Shown: piece by piece, positions 25,246 to 37,544 of the stretch
Position numbering within the stretch: position 1 is the first letter of the stretch
Layout: every line of letters starts with the position of its first letter
Assembly: GCF_001625215.2 (NCBI RefSeq)
Contig: NC_030381.2
Location: 53,865,214 to 53,929,213, forward strand
Length of the DNA: 64,000 bases
Direction: 5' to 3'
Source of the DNA: Daucus carota subsp. sativus
Taxonomy: Eukaryota; Streptophyta; Magnoliopsida; Apiales; Apiaceae
The notes under the pieces: model-generated
What the model saw: the letters and a program-made list of their open reading frames with translations, nothing else
What the model was told of the DNA's origin: nothing
Databases searched by the model: none
Position numbers and translations under genes: made by a program

Positions 25246-25690
25246 TCTTTTAAAAAAACACTATAGGAGCTAACTTTAGGATAACATATGTCTCTAATTG
25301 TTTATATTTATTTTAAAAAAGATATTCAAAATCGTATATTTATAATTTTATTTTTAACGTCATTATAATTTTTTATGTGAAATATTTTAAGATAATGTAT
25401 GGAAATTTGATAAAATATTGTTGAAAAATTAATTATGTTATCTTTTGATAAAGTTTTTGTTTTGTAATATATGATTAGTATTTGAAATTGTTTAATGATA
25501 GAAGCGTAATATTATCAAAAAAAATAATAAAAGAATAATAGACCTCCATATATGCTATAAACTTCTAGTTATATACAAAGAGAGTTATATACAAAGAGGA
25601 CCAAACCAAAAAGAACATGAACAAATCAAAATTTTGTACGACTACAAATTATACCCATGTTGGTTTATTACAGTATAGTATAGATAGGAT
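25246..25690. other. intergenic, AT-rich; no gene seen
   Basis: Contains only a short direct repeat (AGTTATATACAAAGAG twice near 25567-25600). Confidence 0.5.
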
Positions 25691-25694
25691 AGAT

Positions 25695-26530
25695 TAAAGT
25701 ATCACACTCTAATTATACTCTATTAATAATATATGAAAATTTTTAAAAAAAATAAAATATCACACTAATAATAAATTTGGAATGTTTATACATTTGGTAT
25801 ATGTATGGATATTGCTCTGTGTTCACCATTTTTTCCAAAGACTCCGTTTGAGCTATCAACCACAAATGCAATTCTCGAAAGGCTTTTATCCATAATCCAA
25901 ACCAACTCTCACAAAAGAATAGAATAATTACACACTCTCGCTAAGGATAGAAATCAAGCTATAATCAAACAGAGTAATCCGGGATCGAACTCGGATTCGA
26001 CTCGTTAAAAACGAATATAATTCGTATTCGTGTAAAAAATGAGCGAATTGGAATCCGGTTTTACAATTCGAACGAATATCGAGTCGAATCCTACCATTCT
26101 GGTACTTGGAAATATTTATTTAGAGTAGTTCGACTAAATTAAGAGTACTCGATTATACATATTTAATGAAGATGCTCGAATCGAATACATAAATCATGTA
26201 TATTATTATGTATAATATACATCATATAAATAATATTATATTAATATAATACTGTACAAGTGATTTGATTTTAGTTATAGTTAATTATACGAGTATTCAT
26301 AATTTTTTAATTATCTACTACGATTCGAATACGAATATACAAATATGAATAATTTGGTATCCATTCGAGCCAAACTGAAGTATGTACGGTACGAATATTG
26401 AAATTCGAACTCGAGTCGAATCTGAACAGATTTATATAATGTTAGTTCGAATCCGAACGAGTAATTATCATGTCGAGCCGAATTCGACCATACTGTTATT
26501 CGTACCAATTCGATATCGATCTAAGAAACT
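25695..26530. repeat. R block copy without a downstream block X gene
   Basis: Matches 17.62-19.08 and 45.68-46.93 kb (GGAATGTTTATACATTTGG, then the hAT-like GACTCGTTAAAAACGA part). It preserves the empty site for both the 18121-18690 and the 45695-46000 MITEs, which dates those insertions. Confidence 0.7.
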
Positions 26531-26547
26531 TTCCCCAAAGAGATAGA

Positions 26548-26650
26548 TTTATTAAGAAAATTATTCTCACTTCTCAATGCATTAATTAATATGCATTAAT
26601 ATGAGATTTATTAAGAAAATTATTCTCACTTCTCAATGCATTAATTAATG
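26548..26650. repeat. tandem direct repeat, about 44-bp unit
   Basis: TTATTAAGAAAATTATTCTC...CAATGCATTAATTAAT occurs twice, separated by a short AT-rich spacer. Confidence 0.75.
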
Positions 26651-26859
26651 ATAGATGAGATAAAATTATACATAACTAACTTTTTTCTTAATATGCGTGT
26701 TCTTTTCAAAAGGGACTTATAGATTGAGACGGAGGTGTATACTAATATAATAGAAGAAGATAATGAATATAAAGTAAAGAAACTTAAAAATCACACTTTT
26801 TTTAAGTCCAAATAACACGAGCACATCCATCCATATCCATGATCCCAATTCGAAGATAA

Positions 26860-29568
26860 TCTCTTGGCAAGAAATTCCCGTTCACGCTTTAATGCTTTAA
26901 GACTACAAACAAAATTCATACGCGAAATTAGTGAATGTGTGATATACAAAGTTAAAAACTTAGTGTTATTAGTAAAGAGAAGTTGATGGAGTCTAGGAAA
27001 ATCTTGAAGATACGGTGATGGTTGGCTCATCTCCAGTATGAGCTGGGGTTGTGTTACCAATTTTAGCCAAGTGCTGCTGTAGCCAATTCAATCGCTTAAG
27101 CTCGACTTCCAAGTATATCTGATCAGAAGGGTCTCCTTTAAATAACAAGTAGAACTGATTCCTATGAATAATAGAGACAAAACAAACATTCCATACCTCA
27201 ATGATCTCCTGCCTTTGTTCCCTAAAAGTAACAGTCCATGATATTGGAGACTCTTGTATTTCAGGCATGTTCTCATTCTCCCAGTCATACCCTGCTGCTT
27301 CATTTGCCTCCAGCTCAAGCACCTGGTGGCAAATTGTTCAATCAATCACTTTTCTTATATACATGAATAATTAAATATCAACATATAGTAATAGTTATGA
27401 GTTCTACTGAAAAAGAAAAAAAGACAAGTTACCTGGCAGACAAGTAATTGCTTTTGGTATTGCAGCTTGGCAACACGTTTGGACTGCGGGACTCGGTCGG
27501 CTGTAAAACCTGATTCAATTAATTACCACAAATTAAAATTAGAAAACTTCAAACAAGATATAACTCCTATAGGTGTTTTGGGAGAGGAAGAGAGACCTGT
27601 GGTTCTTGAAGTTTTCGTCGCAACTCATCAACCTGAGACTGCGCAAGATCTCTTTGAATCCTCAGTTCCTCAATTTCTTTCTCCATCTAAAATACAGGTC
27701 ATCAAATACGTGATTAATTAATTTCTGTTCAGTCCTAGCAGGAAAGAGAGGATATAAGCATATAACTGATAATGTACCTGCTGAATTTTGTAATCTTTTT
27801 CACTTAATGGATCTGGTGTGCGTGCTGCTTCTAATCTAGCTACTTCCTTCTGTAGATGCTTAATCAGCTGCTTGTCAGATATAACCTGATTATAACAACT
27901 TGTTAGGGATGCATAATTTACAAGGAACATGTAAACCATGTGTGAGAAATTGATCTTTTTCCTTTTTACATACCATGTTTACTTGGGCATTATTTGTCAC
28001 TTCCTTGGCTCGGGTAGCAAAGAAAAGTGTATTTCGGGATTGCTCCACATGGCCAGACACAGGACTTAACGTGCATATGATGGCAGTGCGTGCATTATCA
28101 CCAAGTGAGTGCTGTAATGTGAGTGTGAGCTTTGAGTCTCGATATGGTATATGACCGCTTCTTTTTCCAACACTACAAAAACAATATTTGCTTATTACTT
28201 GGACAATAAGTTCTTGAGATGCTGAAACATCTAGATGCTTCTTGAACATATGTACATATGTGGACTTCAAAATTTTCCACCATCTATTCGGCAGATGGTA
28301 GTGACCTTTAAAATTCATTTTTTTGGATCTCCGAATTATATTGTTTAAATAACACTTGCAGAACTACTAACTATGTCAAACTTTCAGAACATTTAAATAC
28401 TTTTGGCGATTCTTGTAACACCTTAAGAGCAAAACTGTAAAACCTACCTAAAAAAAACCTTAACTGTTAAACCTCAACTAGAACATATTTATTTCAAAAC
28501 CAAACCAATAACTAATAAGGAGACTATCAAGGGACAGTTTTTTTTTCAAATGAAATCTAATGATTTATATGATATCATATTCCAACTTAATGCTATCAAC
28601 GAATTATACCTGAGCTTCCTGATAACAGTTGTAAGAGTCATCAAACTGAGGTTAATATGGCATCCTTCTCTGAGCCTAACCCCATCTGGATTTGTTTGTG
28701 ACGCTCTTTCACTTCCGGCTAAATCTACAAAGTTCTGCATAAAATCAACATAAACACTTATATTAAGACTATATTAGCTAAGAGCCAGTTCAGTGCAAAG
28801 CTATACCAGGTTCTATACAGGTATAGTTGAATGGAAAAATGCATGAATGGATAAACCAAAAAGGAAATATATAGCAATGGCTCCAGTTTTGAATTATCAC
28901 AGGACATGTTCAATAGAGTCAACTAAAAAAGTAAAATTGATGAGAAAGGTTTAAGTTTTTTTTACCAATCTAGCAACATAAGACCTCACACAGTTTGAAT
29001 TTTCACGGAGTGTGCTTTCAATTGTCTGCGAGTAAGCAACAAAAGGTTAACTAAGTTGCTATATTCCCCACCACTATTAGAATAACACCTTCCAGTATAT
29101 AACTGACCAGCCTTATTATCTGGTGAGACCTTGAGCTAGTATCATTTGGGGCAGTTTCACCTACTTGTCTTTGTGCTGCAATATGTACAAAACATTAATC
29201 CACCTTGTACAATTTATAATTGCCGGAAAAGATATGCTAGCCATGCCAAATTAAATCATTAAAATTTCCAAGCTTACCCTCAAAAATTCTGATCAAACTT
29301 TTTAAATGTTGGTCATCATTTGCTGTTTCTTCTACCAATTTCTCTACAACAGTTCCTTTCTGCATTCAGATATAAACGGACTAAATGAGGCAAGGTAGAA
29401 AGTAAAAAAAGAAGAATAATCAAATCTCAAACAAGTTTCCTTGGATATTACCTCTGGATCATCTAGAAGCTTTGCATTATGCCCAGAATCAGAATTTAAC
29501 AAGTCTTTTACATTTTCATTATAGATCTCAAGCCCTGAAATTCTTATTCGAAAATCTCTCTCTGGAGT
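26860..29568 (-). pseudogene. KIN-7 (NACK-like) kinesin, 5'- and 3'-truncated copy
   Basis: Minus-strand exons with GT..AG borders: 29452-29568 (ISGLEIYNENVKDLL), 29278-29359 (KGTVVEKLVEET), 29108-29175 (QRQVGE..NDTSSRSHQI, switch I), 28966-29025, 28610-28734 ([11 protein letters not shown], switch II), 27974-28172 ([28 protein letters not shown]), 27778-27885 (neck), 27597-27686 (coiled coil MEKEIEELRIQRDL), about 27433-27507 (KRVAKLQYQKQLLVCQ), 26993-27322 (tail: WTVTFREQRQEIIEVW, FYLLFKGDPSDQIYLEVELK) and ALKREREFLAKRL near 26890. Exons with the N-terminus and P-loop (GQTSSGKT) are missing, replaced by the protease gene's flank; the central stalk and last C-terminal exon are lost. NACK-type kinesins activate the phragmoplast MAPK cascade; this copy lacks the ATP-binding loop. 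Confidence 0.85.
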
Positions 29569-29689
29569 CTGTTTGACAAGCAAAAATTGAAAAATCAGAT
29601 TCCAGTCTCATATATGATTGAATTGTTTGCATATTCCTAAGTGATCTACAGAGAGAAACAACGTAGCAAAGCAACATATATCAAAACAG

Positions 29690-29905
29690 TAGAGACCATT
29701 CTTATGTAATTTAGTTCTTGAGCTAAGCCTAAAGTCTCCTTAGCAACAATATCTAAACCTCAGAATTAGAAAGAAGTTTTCCTTGGTAAGCAACCTATAG
29801 AGACCACTTTTATCTAATTGATCTCTTGAGCTAAGCCTAAAGTCTCCTTAGCAACAATATCTAAACCTCAGAATTAAACAGAAGTTTTCCTTGATAAACA
29901 ACCTT
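29690..29905. repeat. tandem duplication of a ~115-bp unit
   Basis: GAGCTAAGCCTAAAGTCTCC followed by TTAGCAACAATATCTAAACC and CAGAA...GAAGTTTTCCTT occurs twice in direct orientation (first unit about 29692-29790, second about 29806-29905). Confidence 0.8.
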
Positions 29906-30253
29906 ATATTCTTGTAATATCCTCTTTAATAAAAATGAGCAGGAGAGATCATTCATCACTATACAAAAGTGAAATTTACAAGTCTAAAGGACATAAAAGA
30001 CATGTTCATTAAGGTTTTCAAAAGTTTATCCTATACCATAGCTCAAAGCATTAAGTTCTGGTGAGTGAACCTTTAGCAACTCTATAATATAAGATATATG
30101 CTCAGAGCCACACACAGTGCAATTAAACTGCTATAATACAAATATCAAACCGTATTCGACCCCGAACTAATTTGAACAACATTACTAACTACATTGTAAG
30201 TAACTACATAATAATAATGTAGATTCCATAAGAATCTACATAATAAGACAATG

Positions 30254-31614
30254 TTAAGACAATGTAGAAAAACTAAGAAAGACCTTTTGGGGGAGACATT
30301 GTCCTGAAATAGTTCTTCTCCCTAACCTCTTCAGCTCCCTTTGTTGCTTATGCGAAGATGATGAAGTTGGCCCAACGAAACCCCGATTCCTATCATCATT
30401 GATATCTATGTCTAGTATATCATATACGAGCTCACAGTCCATTGTTCCAACTCCATCAATACCCCATTTTCGTCCAAGGCTGTTCTGAACAAGAAATGTA
30501 TTTCGCTCAAAATCCATGCCTACAACTAAAATCAGATGTGATATAATTCCCGGATCGTCACTATTGTGACTTTCGGACTCGAGGATGTCTGCGCCAGTTC
30601 CAACATTGTCAATGTTGTGACTTTGAGACTTGGGGCTGCCAGCCTCATCGCCCTCTTCATCAGCCTTATCGCCCTCCTCCTCGGCCTCATCGCCCTCCTC
30701 CTCGGCCTCATCACCCTCCTCATCGGCCTTATCGCCCTCCTCATCGGCCTCATCGCCCTCCTCATCGGCCTCGTCAGCCTCCTCCTCGGCCTCGTCAGCC
30801 TCCTCCTCGGCCTCGTCAGCCTCGCCTTCACTCGTAGAATCACCGTTGCTCGGGTTGTAACTACTTACGCTGTCATCCTCGGGTCGTAAGATCCCACCCT
30901 TAAGATTGAAAAATAATCTGGTTGGTTCAACCGTTCCAATTAGGGGACCTCCATTCAAAAGAGCCTGGTAAATAGCTTCTTTTGTTGCCTCGCCATCACT
31001 CGTACATCCCAAGAATGAGAAACTGCTAATATAAACCTTGTTCAACTGAAAGCATAATCCAATATATCAAAATTAGAAGAAGGATACATAACAAAAAAAT
31101 AATTAATTATGATCACAGAAGTTGTCGAAAGAAATAACAACGAAATCACCTTTGAGGTGTCCTTTATTGGTTCACTGCGATCAAAAGATCCGGTGTAAGG
31201 ATAATCCTCTTCGTAGGGCATGCCTTTTTGTGTGACATACTCCAAGGCAAATTGAGCATTTAATGGATAATTGCCGTAGGGATCTCGCGCTTCTCTTCCA
31301 TTACTGCCATTTTGTATATCTGAAGATCGATCGTGCCAAAAATTTTCCATCAGGTATTGGGCAGATAGGAGCCATCGTAACGCCTTTACCCTTTTGTGGA
31401 TAGTATGCCGCGCTCCTATGGCCCTAGCTACCACAATAGCCCAACAATTGGCTACAAAATAAAAAACAAATATCATATAATTAACTACAAAACAACAAAA
31501 AGACGATACAGAAAGGGACAAACAGCACTTACCTCGATCCTCTTGATTTTTCACATGTTCCCTGAGTTCTGGATGCTCTTCCAACCAGTTTATTATTCGG
31601 TGGGAAGACGCCAT
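30254..31614 (-). CDS. papain-like cysteine protease with an acidic repeat insertion, no propeptide
   Basis: Three exons: 31533-31614, 31150-31451, 30254-31045 (82+302+792 nt, 391 residues), all GT..AG and in frame. Papain (C1A) marks: Q24 and C30 in NQEDRANCWAI (spacing of six as in papain Gln19-Cys25), DPYGNYPLNAQFALEYV then EEDYPYTG, NGGPLIGTV, H298 in SHLILVVGM and N316 in VQNSLGRKWG. All four catalytic positions are present. No signal peptide and no I29 propeptide precede the domain; the first 27 residues replace them. Residues ~200-263 are a run of seven-residue units of the type EEADEA-, EEGDEA-, placed between NGGP and the catalytic His, where ordinary papains have only loop sequence. 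The C-terminus (after 320) is unlike papain. Plants do have short propeptide-less C1A relatives; activity and location are unknown. Confidence 0.8.
30641..30825 (-). repeat. 21-bp coding minisatellite
   Basis: About nine imperfect 21-base units (plus strand such as CTCATCGCCCTCCTCATCGGC) in phase with the reading frame, encoding acidic heptads. Unit length divisible by three means gain or loss of units keeps the protease frame. Confidence 0.9.
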
Positions 31615-34600
31615 GACCACTCTGAATGCCCTAATCGATGAGAGATAAATGGATTAATCGAAAACATCGATATTTATCAGAAAGAGAAAAAAATTAAAAA
31701 ATTTGTCCGGCCTCAAACATGAAACTAGCATAAAAATCTGTGCGAGACACGTGCTGCTAGCTTATGTCGTCTTTTAAATAATATTTGTGCATGATCATGT
31801 TGTTAGAGCATAAATATTGTTTCTTATTCCTTAAGAAAATATGTGATTGTCAAAATATAATATTTGCAACCTAATAGCATTAATTATAATAAATACTATA
31901 TTTATAATAAAAATTGTAGATCAAAAAACACAACTGAACTGATTTTCTTTTTAATTTTAAATTCCCTTGGATATAGAAGTCATCATATTATCTACATTAG
32001 TCAAAATTTCGTCCGGGATGAGTACTGAAACTTTTGGATTTTAAATATATTATACCTCAATGAAAGAATCTATAATTATTGTTGAATATTATTAAATTAT
32101 AGTTTGTCAAAATGTCATTGTATTATATAAACTAGAACATGATCTTCCTTTAAATTGATAGTGTAAATAAGATAATAGCCACCAAATAATAAGCCCTTGA
32201 AACATACATGATCTTTATGCACATTTATTTATTTATTCATTCAAGAATATATATATGTATATACATTTCATAATCAACTGAAATGTTTCTTACATTCTAA
32301 AGATAAACTAGTTTAAAATGTTACTCCTCCACCCGGTCTAAATTTATTCATAAAAGGCAATAACATATAAGCACATATTTCGCTTAGTTCTTGGACAGTG
32401 GTAGGATTTCCATTTCATTTAAAAACTAATGCAACATATTAGGTATTCAAAGTGATACATACACGGCAGCAATCGTGAGACAGGCTTTGAAAAAACAGGA
32501 ATTCTACCAGTAAATTGCTAATACTATACAATTGAAAATATATCTTGAAAATTTTGTCATGATATATTCATAACCAAAATACATGAAAGAAAATTACATA
32601 ATCTTGTATGACATCTCTACTTCCTGATGATCCCGTTTTTAGGTCATGGCATCATGCAATGTTTAGACTAGATAATTAACCACTGTACTTCCACCACGTG
32701 AATATAAAACCAGAAGTACTAAATTGCATATCTCCACCGACTTTGACTAATACATAAAAAATCTTCACGACGAATATTAACATCACACCAATTTCATTTA
32801 ATTATAAAGCACGATGAAGAAAAAAAGCTTTGTAATTCATAAAATTAGTAAACTGGACTGCAAAAGTCAAAACAAAACGATTTATAATGTCGCATCAGGT
32901 GAGTCTGCTTCCTACTTCCTGGTGAACCCATGATGCCTCTGTTTTTTGTCTGAGATTTAAGTTTGAATCTAAGTACAAATGGTTCTTAATATCAAAAAGA
33001 TTGTAGCGAAAATTTGTTCTGATATAATCTCCAAACTTTTACATTTATTTTTTGTTGCCCATATCTCTAAATACCCTCAAAACATATAGAGTGTATGTGC
33101 TTGGTCTATAATTTTTATTTTTACATCATGTAATTACATACTCCCTCCGTTCCAAAATAATAACCGCTTTGACTTTTTGCACGTAACTTGAGGTGCAAAA
33201 AAATCTAAATAATATTTTTCATATTTTCATTTTCAGAACAATTTAACATCTATATTTTTATTTAGAAAAAGAAAATTTGGAAAATAACATATAGAAATGT
33301 GTTTTTTTTGCACTTCAAGTTACGTGCAAAAAGTCAAATCGACTATTATTTTAGAATGGAGGGAGTAATTTCTATTTCCATGAAAAAGTCGAAATACTAA
33401 ACAATTACATAGATCTTGCTAAAAGCTTCATAGCCTTCTCGCTATATTAATGTAGCACAGGACTTGATGTCCAGATGTCTAAGGTCCCAGATCCTCTTAG
33501 GAGTTAAGACAGGGCCTACTTATAGCTCTAAGTGAACACTCACACCAATTACTTAAACGACAATAATTAAGAAATAATAAATCATCTACAGAAATTTTTA
33601 CATGGTAAAAGATGCCTTTTCTAATCCAACTACAGAGTTAACACAATTTATGTCTATGGAGAAGACCGACATACATATTGTAAGTGGTATGCTATGTTCG
33701 ATCCTTGTCCCATAAATGCAAAATTAAAGCCAAGTAGCCAACCCAAACTTTTGCATAAAGATAAACATCACAGGTATACAGACTCAAGTGATGTACGTTC
33801 TGGCTTGAATCTAACTGTTCTTCGTATTTAAACAGACCCATTCTTAACTTTACATTTCAGGTACCATATTAAATCAACACATGAAGCACATTGAACAGGA
33901 TACATTTCCCATCCCCAAATCAGAACTCTACGCTACACAATCTTTCTTTTTCTTATTTTCTATTCCATAAAAACTCTTTCACAACACGCAAAAAACAAAT
34001 TAAACAGAAACCTCACTAGTCTCTAGTCCAAATAAATTACTACTTGAATACTACAAAACCACAAATAACCAAGATACTTGGATTCTGTACTAATTTCAAC
34101 TATAGGAGCTAATTAGCTACTCAAAACAGTTCTCCTGTGAGGCCTTTAACCATATTTTTCAATAAGTTTCTTCAATCTTTTCGGCATTTAAGTTAAATTG
34201 TACAAACAGTTGTTTCTCCATAACACATTCCTGTTCTATTGCAAATACAAATCATCAAACTCAAGCATACTTATTAAAGTCCTAAACTGAATATAGAGAA
34301 GCAGCATAATATTTATGAAATCTACAAAAGAAGAGACTGATACTGAACTGAAAAGTAGACAATTAGGGTTAAAACGTACCGAGAGGTTTAGTGAGAGAAA
34401 TGTGTGCGGGGGGAGACGAGATTGAATTGAGAATAAAACCCCAACTGAATAGACCGTTTGATTTGAGACTAAAACCCCAGTCCCCAACTGAATAGACCGT
34501 TTAAGGGTGGTATATTTGGTTCAAGTTAAAGAACCGCTTATAACTTAAAATTTTTGATGTTATAATTTATTGGATATAAAAATATTATTAATATAATAAA

Positions 34601-35260
34601 AATTATTATAGACTCCTCTACATTTTTGTAAAATAAGATTTCAAAAATAAAAATAAATAAATAGATATTGGAATTATTTTTTAAAAAATAAAACTAATTT
34701 TTATAATAATACAACATCTAATCCAATAATCGAGTCAAACAGACAGTAAATTATGATCATATATTTTCATCGCGATTATAAAGCCTTCACAACGGGAATG
34801 GAAGATTTGAGATTTGAAAAATCTTGGAAAACAAAAGTTAATATTACATTTTATTATATATAATAACGCTACCATACTTTATTAACCTTAATAAATATTA
34901 CTCCTATTATTAGATATTTTCATTATAAAAGTCATAGCAAATTAGATGATTTAACAATTATTTTATACGTGATCATGAATGAAAGAAATATAATTTTATT
35001 TAATTTATCTATTCACATATTATTATTAGATTATTAAATATAATTTAAGAGTTATTTCTATTATTAATGAAATGTCATTATTTCCGTTGGAGGTACTGGT
35101 GATACAAGATGGGTTTTTGTTATTTGTTTGTGTCCTTAATACGATTTGATTTAGCATAAAAAGTAAAATAACACCTTTTATTTATATTATATTAATGATA
35201 AATCATAAGAATTGGGTTTATTAGTATATCAACATTAAGTTGGAGAGCCGACTATCCCTG
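31615..35260. other. intergenic; one MITE, no gene seen
   Basis: AT-rich. Besides the Stowaway MITE at 33141-33365 I find no exon with family resemblance. A CT-rich minus-strand stretch near 34370-34480, with near-duplicated ACTGAATAGACCGTTT motifs, could be a leader, but no coding partner is evident. Confidence 0.4.
33141..33365. mobile_element. Stowaway MITE (225 bp)
   Basis: Starts TA|CTCCCTCCGTTCCAAAATAA and ends TTATTTTAGAATGGAGGGAG|TA. Long inner complementarity (TTTTTGCACGTAACTTGA and its complement) makes a near-complete hairpin. Confidence 0.9.
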
Positions 35261-35267
35261 TATCTTA

Positions 35268-36030
35268 GATGGAGAAAGAAATTGAGGAACTGAGGATTCA
35301 AAGAGATCTTCACTCACAAGGAAGTAACATTGCAGAGGTTGAGGAGCAGCTTGAAAATGTTCAGAAGTCGATTGACAAATTGGTCATGTCTCTTCCAAGC
35401 AATACAGACCAACAGTGAAACATCTTTGAAGACCAAATATCATTCTAAATAGAAAAGGCTGCTTCCTCTAGCATCAAGCAACACAGCCAACAGGCAAAAC
35501 TTCATAAGGTCCGGAATGTGAAGACAATTGTTCCAATGAAACTCCATTAGTTTCGGGAAAAGATGCTCTGGTGGTGATGTTTCATCGAAGGAAGGTACTC
35601 CCAATCGCCGTACAAGTTCTGTTAACATGAAGAAAATGCAAAAGATGTTTCAAAAACGCGGCTGAAGAGAATGTTAGAAGTACAAGGCAATATGTAACAG
35701 AGCTCAAAGAACGTGTTGCCAAGCTGCAATACCAAAAGCAATTACTTGTCTGCCAGGTAACTTGTCTTTTTTCTTTTTCAGTACAAGTGTAGAACTCATT
35801 AACTATTACTATATGTTGCTATTCAATTATTCATGTACATAAGAAAAGTGATTGATTGAACAGATATACCTGGAGACCCTTCTGAACGGATATACTTGCA
35901 AGTCGAGCTTAGGCGATTGAATTGGCTACAGCAGCACTCGGCTGAAATTAGTAACCCAACCCCAACTCATACTGGAGATGAGCCAACCATCTCCATATCT
36001 TCAAGGTTTCTGTCCTCAAAGCCTAGTGCA
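35268..36030 (+). pseudogene. KIN-7 (NACK-like) kinesin tail fragment, inverted relative to the first
   Basis: After AG, 35270-35418 encodes MEKEIEELRIQRDLHSQ then EEQLENVQKSIDKL and a stop. Nearby, LPLASSNTANRQNFIRS (about 35462-35513) is a NACK-type stalk motif. About 35660-35757 encodes STRQYVTELKERVAKLQYQK and LLVCQ ending at GTAACT. 35872-36015 encodes GDPSERIYLQVELRRLNWLQ and THTGDEPTISISSR. It retains stalk pieces missing from the 26.9-29.6 kb copy but no motor. Beyond 36030 the flank (CACTGATTCAAACAAAGTGTC) matches block X downstream sequence near 10510. Confidence 0.8.
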
Positions 36031-36689
36031 ACCAGCCACTGATTCAAACAAAGTGTCTTAGTTTGAGATCTGATAGCTTTACTTTATATTTTGTGGCAGG
36101 TAATACGAGGTGGTATAGTTCTTTAAATTATTTAATTATTATGTCATTCGATGCTAGAGAATATGCTGCTCCCCAATTGTAACTTGGCCATAATCTTTCT
36201 TTCAGCAGCTTCATTATTTTTCAATTTTGTCTTATTTCTTCCAGCTTCTGTTCAAGTTCCGACTTCCAGATATCTTTACCTTCGGATTTCCTACAGGCCT
36301 TTTCCTTTGAATTGCTAGCACATTATACCTCTTCTACTGTCTCCTTTGGATATGTATGCTGTAGATTAATGATTTTGGCCCGGTCTTGGTCACCTAAAAT
36401 TTTTAAAGTCCTTACTTTTAATAAAAACGTAAATATATATTATTCTTAAAAAATAAGTGACTTATTTCTCTATAAAAAAATATTAGACATCTATAAAATA
36501 CTTGATACTAAAAAAAGTTCTATAAATGTGATTTTTTTTCCTCCACAACTTGTATACGTTTGGTGGGGTTATCTTCTCATTGGTTGGATGGATGTACTTC
36601 TGTTATATCATATATGGACTCTGAGAAAAGTGTGATTTTTCAAAGGAACTTCAATTTTGGTATATTTTTTCCCTATATTTGCAGTTATC

Positions 36690-37140
36690 AAAATTCAATT
36701 GACTCGTAAAACAGTTTTTTAAATTGAATTGTCAGTTTGTAAAAGAATAAGACAAATATTACAAGTGCTAAAAACTAAGAATATTAGTATTCATCCGACT
36801 ATATTACATATTAAATTAATTATCCAATTTTGGTATTTGATCAGAATTCTCATACTCCTACTCTGCTACTAGTCTAGTACTAGTAAGGGATGAAACAGAT
36901 TTGCCAGTTGCATTCAGTAAAGTTGGTGTATAAGACACTCGAGAACTTGCTCTTAACATACCAACCAATTGAGGACCATCATATTACACCATTGTATACC
37001 GTGATTAAAGGTTTAAAGAATAAAAAAATCTCTTAACAGTACCACAGATTACTTACCATAGTATAAAGTCTTGGCTTAGAATGATTTGAACCATAACAAA
37101 AGGAAAAGATTTTCATGTCCTGTTATCAATCCACATACAA
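36690..37140. repeat. paralogue of 13.29-13.70 kb
   Basis: Shared sequence includes TTTGATCAGAATTCTCATAC, GCTACTAGTCTAGTACTAGT and TTACTTACCATAGTA-AAAGTC. It marks the left edge of the block X downstream segment in copies B and C. Confidence 0.75.
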
Positions 37141-37237
37141 ATATATCCATGCCAAACATATTAATGCTTGCTAGTCTACTATCAGCTGAGGATCAATTAG
37201 AAGTGGAAGTTAATTACCGAATAAAGAATAGTACTTA

Positions 37238-37540
37238 GATGCAGGTTGAAGTCTAATCTCCAGGAGGACCGGGAGTTATCTATACACAATCTAACAACTA
37301 CTCGTTGAACTGCTGCAGTGATGCATATCAACATCGTTGACAAGTACTTGCAAGGGAACACCTCGAACAGCTTCACCTGTTCTCAAGCACAAAATTGACA
37401 ATTAACTGACAGCTTTACGTGTCAACACTCAAATGCAAGAAGTGAGTCAGGCATACCTGAAAGATCAACCACAAACCATAACACAGGACGCCGCCCACCA
37501 AAAACATGGAACCGTGTAGGTAATTGGGCTTAGCTTTCTT
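37238..37540 (-). pseudogene. WAT1-related/UMAMIT transporter fragment
   Basis: Minus strand: an exon ending at a GT donor at 37456 encodes YLHGSMFLVGGVLCYGLWLI followed by FQ; the next, 37376 down to about 37238, encodes VFPCKYLSTMLICITAAVQR and SSWRLDFNLHL. The pattern (membrane segment ending W-I-Q, then YP--YS-T-L-C---AIQ...W-LG-NL-L) fits the EamA-type WAT1/UMAMIT amino-acid and auxin transporters. Only two of the usual six or seven exons are present, inside block X copy C flank, where B and D have no such sequence. Identification by pattern only. Confidence 0.5.
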
Positions 37541-37544
37541 AACA

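Noticed and set aside
30532-30889. Leu/Ile- or Ser/Pro-repeat proteins in other frames of the 21-bp repeat
   Set aside because: They are shadows of the acidic protease frame, which alone joins to neighbouring exons with catalytic motifs.
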